Shown here piece by piece: positions 55,223-64,000 of a stretch of DNA of 64,000 nt. The stretch spans positions 8,682,501-8,746,500 of the forward strand of contig NC_092317.1 of the NCBI RefSeq assembly GCF_036785885.1. Reading direction: 5' to 3'. Within the stretch, counting starts at the first letter, position 1. The number at the start of each line of letters is the position of its first letter. The notes beneath the pieces were generated by a model that did no database searches, was not told where the DNA came from, and saw only the letters and a program-made list of their open reading frames with translations. This DNA comes from Coffea arabica. Taxonomy: Eukaryota > Streptophyta > Magnoliopsida > Gentianales > Rubiaceae. The translations under genes were made by a program, and so were the position numbers.

Positions 55223-55987
55223 GTACCAACCATTGAATCTAAGGGAAAGCTAGCCAGCCTCTTATCGGTTGATTGCTAGACTACTAGTCTCGCTTAAATA
55301 CCACCGAACTCACTTGTATACACAAAAACCATAAGATAACTTTTATGGCCAAATCCAATCCAATCTCAAGAGCATGGCCTTTTATTCTCGCTGCAGCATT
55401 TAGTTTGTTCTTCAGATGCATGGAAGAAGAACCTGATGGCAATCATAAGGCATACTTACTTATTTTTTGTCCCACGCTGTTTCTTGGTTTTGGATTATCG
55501 TTGCTCACTATCATATATCACACAATGTTGGATTTCTTCTTCTTCTTCATCTTTTTTTTTTTATATGGTTTGATATATAATATAAAAATGAGCAGAACTA
55601 AACAGTCTAAACTAACCAAACAAGAAAAAAAACTGATTAATTATGTAACTTTTATCAGGAATATATTGTGTACATGGGGGATCGTCCAAAGGAAGGTCTG
55701 TGTGTGACATCTCTTCACAAGAGTATTCTGCAAAAAGCCGTGGGCAGGTTTAACCCTGATTTCTTTTACAGAACTCACATATTTTTCCCCAGGAACAAAC
55801 GTTTTTCTGGATTATAGCTAACTTCTTTTGTTACATGCAACGAATACTAAAGCAGTAGGGCATCAGATTCCCTACTCTACAGTTACAGGCGAAGCTTCAA
55901 TGGTTTTGTGGCAAAGCTGACCAAAGAAGAGAAAGAGAGACTAACTAGTGGATGAAAAACATATGCTTAATCAAACAAAGTTGATAA

Positions 55988-56290
<303 letters not shown>

Positions 56291-56498
56291 TAAATGTGTA
56301 CTATTTCCTGTGTCTTTTCTTAGGTGATCTAGATGGAAAATTCTAATCCTACTTGCTAGGAATATGCTTATGGTGCACACAACGTAAGAGAACTAAGCGC
56401 TCTCGTGGATATTATTTCCCAATCTAGATTGCACTGATAATTGCCCAAGTAAAGGTGCGCTTAGAATCCAGAAATATTATGTTGAATCCCATGTTTAA

Positions 56499-56821
<323 letters not shown>

Positions 56822-57031
56822 TGATTACTTTAATGATTCTATAGCCATTGGAGCATTACTCATATCAGCCTCAGCCGGCAACTGGGGAAATGGTACTGCA
56901 GGATTACTCAATAATTACTCACCTTGGGCTCTCACAGTTGCTGCAAGTACAATAGACAGGAAATTTGTCACAAAGGTGCACCTGGGAAACAAAGAAGTCT
57001 ATGTGGTGTGGTATGGAGACAATCCAATTTG

Positions 57032-57341
57032 TGTAGGACCCAAACAAATAATAAATCATCAACCCACAGGAACAATCAAATAAAGAACGATATTGAGAAA
57101 AAGGAAATTTTTTTTTATCGAAACTCGGACAAGAATACAAAACAACAAAGCCACCCCTTAAAGAGGACGGACGAGAGGCTACATAGTACTAGGTTCTCTT
57201 GCTGGCTGACTTCTAGTACTAGTACTATGGATCTAATCTAATGTAGCCAACTTTACCGACTCACAATGCAACTATCCAGTTAACTAATAAAACAAAGACA
57301 CATGACCATTAATCATTGATGCTTGGTTTAATATTTCTATA
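57032..57341 (-). repeat. LTR of the copia element (3' LTR in element orientation)
   Basis: A 310-bp direct repeat of 61452-61765, beginning TGTAGGACCCAAAC. A purine-rich tract (minus strand AAGGGAAGC) abuts its inner edge. Confidence 0.9.
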
Positions 57342-60300
57342 TTGCTTCCCTTAAATCAAGTTCCTCTAATTTGGACATGTCCAACATTTTCTTCAACTTA
57401 ATAAAAGATTCTGTCTCTAATGTCTCGGTAAAAATATCAGCTACTTGTTCTTCAGTTCTACAATAATTAACTTCAATCTCCCTCTCTCGAACCAACTCAC
57501 GTATGAAATGATATTTGATGTCAATATGCTTGTTACGTCCATGAAGCACTGGATTCTTGGACAACTTAATTGCTGACTTACTGTCACAATAAGTTTTCGT
57601 AGGATCAACTTGCTTGTGTCATAGAACACCAAATATGCGACGTAATCACAAAGCTTGAATAGCACTGTTAGCTGTTGCAATATATTTCGCCTCCGCTGTC
57701 GACAATGCAATCACCTGTTGCTTCTTCGAACTCCAAGAAAACATGCCAGAACCAATAAGAAATGCATAATTTGAAGTACTTTTCCTCTCTATTATATCAC
57801 CTGCCAAATCACTATCTGTGTAGTCAAATAATTCAATGGGATCATTTTTTGAATAAAAAATGCCATCACTGCGAGTACCTCCAATATATATCAAAATCCT
57901 CTTGGCTGTCTGCAAATGTGACTGATGTGAATTTTTCATGAACCTGCTAATCAGACCAACAACAAAATTGATATCTGACCTTGTAGACGTCAAATATCTC
58001 AAACTCTCTACCAAACTTTTAAAGTAGGTGAGATTCACATATTCACCACCGCCTCAACCTCAAGTTTTCTTCAACTGGTGTCATAATTGGCTTTGCTATA
58101 TTCATCTTGAATTTCTTTAAAATGTCACCTTCATATTTCTTTTGAGATATAAAAATTTCATTGTCAGACTGAAAGAATTCAATTCTTAAAAAAAATGACA
58201 CGAGTCCTATATTTGTCATCTCAAACTGCTTAATCATAATCTCCTTGAACTCTGCAATCATTTCTGAATTATTTCCTGTAAAAATTAAATCATCTACGTA
58301 TAAGCACATAATAAGAATATCATCACGAACAGAAGATTTAATATATAAAGTGTGCTCATATGGACACCTCTGAAAATCACGAGTCAGAAAATAGGAATCA
58401 ATTCTTATATACCACGCTTTTGGGATTTGTTTCAATCCATAAAAGACTCTCTTCAATCTATACACCTTATTTTCCTGACTTCTTTTGACAAATCCTACTG
58501 ACTGCTCCACATACACATTTTCATTAAAAACTTCATTCAAGAAAGCTGACTTGACATCTATTTGATAAATTCTCTAGTTATTTTGAGCAGTTAGAGAAAT
58601 TATCATACTAACTGTGTCAAGCCTGGCAACTAGTTCAAACACTTCAAAATAGTCAATCCCGGGTTTCTGCTTGTATTCTTTCACCACTAGTCTCGCCTTG
58701 TATCTATCAACTTCTCCATTGGGTTTAAATTTTGTCTTGTACACCTATTTTGCTCCAATGACTTTTTATCAATTGGAAGAGAAGTAAGTTCCCATGTGTC
58801 ATTCTTTTCTATTGCATGAATTTTTTTCTCCATTGCTTTCACCTAACGATCATTACTGGCTGCTTTCTCACGCACAACTGGGTCACAATCTGCAAACGAA
58901 GCAAAATTAACAATATTTTCGTCAGAAGGAATATCATCTGGTGTAAGAACATAATCTTGCAAACGAGCTGGCATCTATCGCTGATGATGGGGACGTCCAG
59001 TTAAATCAGTTTATGGACCCTAAGCAACTACTGATGGCTGAATATCATAATTATCCTCCTCTTGTTGATAATTTAGAGTCACCTCTGCTGTCTCAAGATT
59101 TTCAATAGACCAATCCCAAACACCTCTTTCGTCAAAAGTCACATCTCTACTTACTATCACTTTTTTTGTCACAGGATTATACAATTTGTAAACTCAAGAG
59201 ACTTCACTATAACCAATAAATACACACTTCTCTCCCTTATCATCAAGCTTTTTTTTTAATTGATCAGGAATATGAGAATAGGCAATATAACCAAAAACTC
59301 TGAGATGACCAACAAATAGTCTTCTACCACTCCAAACTTCTTCAAGAGTTTTTCCGAAAACACTTCTGGTGGGACACTTATTTAACAGATAAATTGTACA
59401 AGAAACTGCCTCTATCCAAAAAAAATTTGGTATATTTTTTTACCTTCAATATACATCTCACTATATCCATAACTGTCTTATGCTTCCTCTCTGTCACTCC
59501 ATTTTGTTAGAGAGTGTACCTGGTACTCAACTGATGGTGTATCCCATTTTTCTCAAAAAAATCATTACACATCAAATATTCCTGAACCCTATCTATTCTC
59601 AAAATTTTAATCTGACACCCACTTTGCCTCTCAACAAAAGTTTTAAAAATTTTAAAGTGTCACAGGCATCATATTTTTGTTTCAAAAAATACACCCAGAC
59701 TTTTCGACTAAAATCATCAATAAAGGTAATAAATACCTGCAACCACCATTAGAAGGAACTTTCACAGTGCATAAATCTGAATGAATAATTTCTAATGGTC
59801 TTCTGGCCCTCCATGATTTGGCAGTCTGAAAGGTATCCTTATGTTGTTTTTCCAAAACGCACATATCACAAACTCTACCAGGATTTCTCGTATTAGGCAA
59901 TCCATCAATCATTCTTTTATTGGCCAAAAATTTTAAACTGTCAAAATTTAAATGACCAAATCGCATATGCCACAACCAATTACTGTCATCTATCATTGTA
60001 CTCAAACAAGAAAAATTGGCACTATTCAAATTCAGTGGAAATAGGTAATTTGAAGTCATTGATACACTGGCAATCATTTCAATATTTTTATCAAAAAATA
60101 GTACAAATACCATTACTGATATGAATATCATATTTTTTCTCAGACAACTGGCCCATACTCAACAAATTTTGATGCAACCCAAGAACATAGAAAACATCAA
60201 AAATAAAATCAGTAGACCCATTTTTCAGACTAAAGGAATTTTTTCCTTACCAATCATTGGTAAAACAATGTTATTCCTAAATTTAACTTCACTACGGACA

Positions 60301-61451
60301 AATTCATCAAACTCAACAAATAATTCCTTCTTGCCAGACATTTGGTTACTATAACCCGTATCCAAGTATCATTTATTTTTATCAACCACATCAACAACAT
60401 TATAGGCTAATAATAAAATATCATATTTTTTATTATTATCCTGTACCTGATTGTCAATAACATTACCCTAAAAATTTCTGTCTACATTCTCTCCGAATCT
60501 ACATTCAAATTGTCTATGGCACAATTTTTCACAATTATAACATTGAACTCTCTGTCCAAAATTATTCTGAAAATTATTTCCTATGCTAAAATTACCATCC
60601 CTGCCTCTACCAGGACTACCTCTAAAATTGAAATTATTACCTCTACCTCGTCCAGGATTTGATGTACCTTATCGACCTCTATTATTATTACCAAAAATCA
60701 CTTTTTTTTATTGTAACCACCTCTGCTCCTTTGACTGGATTCGCCTTGCTTCCTAACAATAATTTATTATTGCCTCTCGAATTCAACTACACCTACAACG
60801 CCTTCTCTACTATATCCTTCTCCGGGGTATCCTCCAATTTTTCATTAATTCTTTGTTCATACAGAATTAATGACCCATGCAAATCTTTAATACTCAAATC
60901 CTCCAAATCTTTTATTTCCTGAATTACAACTACCATATGATCAAATTTCATGGGTAGGCTATTGAGAACTTTCTCAACAAATGTTCTGTCAGGAAGATTA
61001 TACTGATTGAATTTCATCTCATTTTTAACATTTGACAAATGAAAAAATATGACTCAATAGATTTTGACGTCTCCATCACCACAAGTTCAAATTTCCTCTT
61101 CAACATCATCAAATTATTTTGTTGAACCCTGTCAATCCATTTGTATGTTTTCTCCAATATATCTCAAGCCTCCTTTGTCGTATCAGCCGTAGCAATTTTT
61201 TCAAAAACTGACATATTAATTGCCCGATGAATTTGTGACAAAGCCAAGTTGTCTTTCGCCTTATCATCCTCACTAGCATTTTGGACAAGTGCATATTCAA
61301 TATATCGATGTAATTTACATGCCTTAAGATGTGTTACAATTTGTTTTTGGCAAAAATTAACTCCGCCTTTGTTTTGAGTTTTTGAACAGAACAAATAATA
61401 TTGGGGTTAGGGTTTGCTATATTTCAATCTACTGTAGCTTTAATACCACTT

Positions 61452-61765
61452 TGTAGGACCCAAACAAATAATAAATCATCAACCCACAGGAACAATCAAA
61501 TAAAGAACGATATTGAGGCAAATGAAGTTTTCTATTAATCAAACGAAACTCAGGCAAGAAAACAAAACAACAAAGCCATCCCTTAAAGAGGACGGACGAG
61601 AGGCTACATAGTACTAGGTCTCTTGCTAGCTGACTTCTAATACTAGTACTATGGGCCTAATCTAATGTGGCCAACTTTACCAACTCACGATGCAACTATC
61701 TAGTTAACCAATAAAACAAAGACACATGGCCATTAATTATTGATACTTGGTTTAATATTTCTACA
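61452..61765 (-). repeat. LTR of the copia element (5' LTR in element orientation)
   Basis: A 314-bp direct repeat of 57032-57341, bounded by TG and CA. The primer-binding site lies just inside it, at about 61433-61449. Confidence 0.9.
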
Positions 61766-62156
61766 ATTTGGATATTAACTTTCTGATCATTTCCTAAAAA
61801 GGCTGTTTTTGACGTGAAATATGCAGTGTATATTTGGAATAAATTGAATGATGTTCCATCTATTGGCAAACAGGGATTCTCCATTAATACTTTCGACCTC
61901 AATGGGACATTATACCCATTAGTTTATAGTGTGGATGGCCTAGCAGCTGGTCATGATGGAAATGAATCTTGGTGAGGCACAAAATCTAGACTGATAATTT
62001 TCATATGGAATTTATCCGTGTACTATATGCTGCCAAGTTTAATTATTGTGATGCATGAATCAAAGCACGTACTGCATGATAGGATCATTGGACGACACTA
62101 ATCAGGTTACTGGAAAAATTGTGTTCACCTATCATCTGAATAGCTGGTCGAGAGCA

Positions 62157-62198
62157 ACTGATGCGGGTGCAAGAGCAACTGATGCGGGTGCAATTGGT
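62157..62198 (+). repeat. In-frame 21-bp tandem duplication in the subtilase pseudogene
   Basis: A 21-base unit starting AGAGCAACTGATGCG occurs twice without any difference, giving RATDAGA twice in the protease-associated region. Related proteases have one copy. The lack of divergence indicates a recent event. Confidence 0.9.
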
Positions 62199-62538
62199 AT
62201 TGTGATGCCTGATAAGGGACCTTTAGATTACGGAGACACTTGCTCTTTACCTGCATCTCTTCTGTACAACAGAGATGGCAATCAAATTCTTAGTTACATT
62301 AATTCCACAAGGTACAGTCTAGTTGGTAAGTCGCTTCACCTCTGAATCAAAAAGTCCAGAGTTTGACTCATAAATTGGATGCTAATATGAAGTACATACT
62401 AATTTTACAGTAATCCCACTGCGACAATTGACAAGAGTATTGAAATTATAGACAAAGCTGCTCCGTCTATTGTTTCGTTTTCATCAAGGGGACCAAATCC
62501 GATTACTGTGGACATTCTTAAGGTAATTTTACAAATGA

Positions 62539-62868
<330 letters not shown>

Positions 62869-64000
62869 TAAAAAAAGTTGACGGTTTAACAGTTCAAATC
62901 AATTACTAGAACATGGAAGATTTTTTGAAAAGTTTCCACCAATCTTATTTTTTAATACTGAAGTATCCTTAGAAATTTGATTAACTACAATTGTATTGTA
63001 CTGTTACTCTTCCAAGCAAAATTTTTCTAGTACAGAAAAGAGAAGAATGATGATAATTAACTATTGATAAAAGCATGATAAAGAAACATAAAGATATTTT
63101 TGGTTGTTGTTTATTCCTTTTCTAAGTAAAAAGTAAATCAACAATACGAGTGCTAAGGCGAAAGCTAAATTTTGTGTTCGAATATTCCCAATTTTGTTAA
63201 GTTGGAAGCTACATATTTTGCATTAGCATGAAAAGAAAGTGCCACTGGCAAATGACAAGCACTACATCCATTGATATCCCAATGTAAGTATTGGGTTAGA
63301 ATATGCTTTTACTAGTATGCCATCTATCCATACTGCTGGATATATGTGACATTGTTTTTGTGCTATACAGCAAAAATTATAAGTGCAGAGAAAGGATATT
63401 GATGCTGAATTTGCTTATGGATCTGGTCAAATAAATCCCCTGAAAGCTATCACTCCCGGTTTAGTATACGACATAGAAGAGAAAGATTTTGTTAGTTTCT
63501 TGTGTGGTCAAGCTTACAACATCACATCTTTGCGACTCATCACTGGTGATAGCAGTATTTCTTGCAGCCAAGACAATAATTCATCAGTCTGGGATCTGAG
63601 TTACCCTTCGTTCACTCTTTCTGCTCCTTCTGGACATGTTACTCGGGTTTTTCACAAAATGGTCACAAATGCTGCTAATGTAGGATCAACTTACAAGGCA
63701 ACTATTACTGCTCCACCTCAACTAAGCGTTCAAGTGAATCCCACTATTCTTACCTTTGAATCTGCAGGGCAGAAGCAGTCATTTATTGTGACAGTTAAAG
63801 CACATATTACCAAGAATATAACTTCGGGGTCTTTGGTATGGGATGATGGGGTGCATCAAGTTAGAAGCCCAGTTGTTGCATATTCCTTTGAAAGCCGCAG
63901 AAAAGATGATTATACAGGAAGTTTCTTAAAAGGAGGGTTTTCATATAAAGGGTTCCACTCTTCTTCTTAGTATTGCACTATTGCTTTCGTAATGCCCAGA

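Larger units (their letters stand above)
53338..55344. other. Spacer between TELO2 and the subtilase pseudogene
   Basis: The first 300 bases are probably the TELO2 3' UTR. Two MITE-like elements follow (53799-54516 and 54926-55222). A 72-codon frame at 54523 lacks supporting signals. Confidence 0.45.
57032..61765 (-). mobile_element. Ty1/copia LTR retrotransposon, fossil
   Basis: A 4.7-kb element with 5-bp target duplications (ATTTG, 57027-57031 and 61766-61770) lies in an intron of the subtilase pseudogene, coding on the opposite strand. Reading from right to left: 5' LTR, a primer-binding site resembling the initiator-Met tRNA type (TGGTATTAAAGC), gag with a CCHC knuckle (about 60.5 kb), integrase (about 59.7-60.1 kb), reverse transcriptase with YVDD (about 58.0-58.5 kb) and RNase H (about 57.6-58.0 kb), purine tract, 3' LTR. 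The domain order and family look like the Tork/Tnt1 side of copia. It is broken in many places. The two LTRs differ at roughly one base in ten, suggesting an age of a few million years. Confidence 0.92.

Overview
This window is nuclear DNA of a flowering plant, almost certainly a eudicot. Every gene with a recognisable product is a plant or general eukaryotic family split by introns with plant-type AT-rich sequence, and the intergenic DNA carries plant MITEs, tRNA-derived SINEs and a Ty1/copia element. An asterid-like species is a guess from the style of the repeats and is not established. I rebuilt the exons by hand: in each well-resolved gene all donor and acceptor phases agree and the exons add up to one open frame.

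Layout. 0.7-2.4 kb (minus): a 306-residue membrane-anchored coiled-coil protein with a 5' UTR intron. 3.2-8.3 kb: gene-free DNA with three MITE-type elements, two of them with exact target-site duplications. 8.3-10.9 kb (plus): a secreted non-specific phospholipase C. 11.5-12.0 kb: short coding-like stretches I cannot identify. 13.4-16.4 kb (plus): a plant protein I do not recognise, with a basic NLS-like stretch and a GC-AG first intron. 17.4-21.0 kb (minus): GPN-loop GTPase 3. 23.6-25.5 kb (minus): HemW-type radical SAM protein. 25.8-30.1 kb: a dense transposon cluster made of a minus-strand SINE, a 3.8-kb element with long inverted arms, and a second SINE inside one arm. 30.4-35.9 kb (minus): ELP3, the catalytic subunit of Elongator. 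36.7-43.9 kb (plus): mitochondrial 3-oxoacyl-ACP synthase, divergent from ELP3 across about 0.8 kb. 45.4-53.3 kb (plus): TELO2/TEL2. 53.8-55.2 kb: two more MITE-like elements. 55.3-64.0 kb (plus): a broken subtilase (cucumisin/SBT4 type) whose intron holds a 4.7-kb Ty1/copia fossil.

The genes form no cluster or pathway. They are mostly housekeeping functions (tRNA modification, RNA polymerase II assembly, PIKK maturation, mitochondrial fatty-acid synthesis, haem-related chemistry) next to lineage-variable genes (phospholipase, protease pseudogene). I see no convincing new biological system. The most interesting items are the nested long-inverted-repeat element with its dated SINE insertion, the protein with the GC-AG intron and an uncertain C-terminus, the protease pseudogene with its copia insertion, and a set of very clean MITE/SINE insertions.
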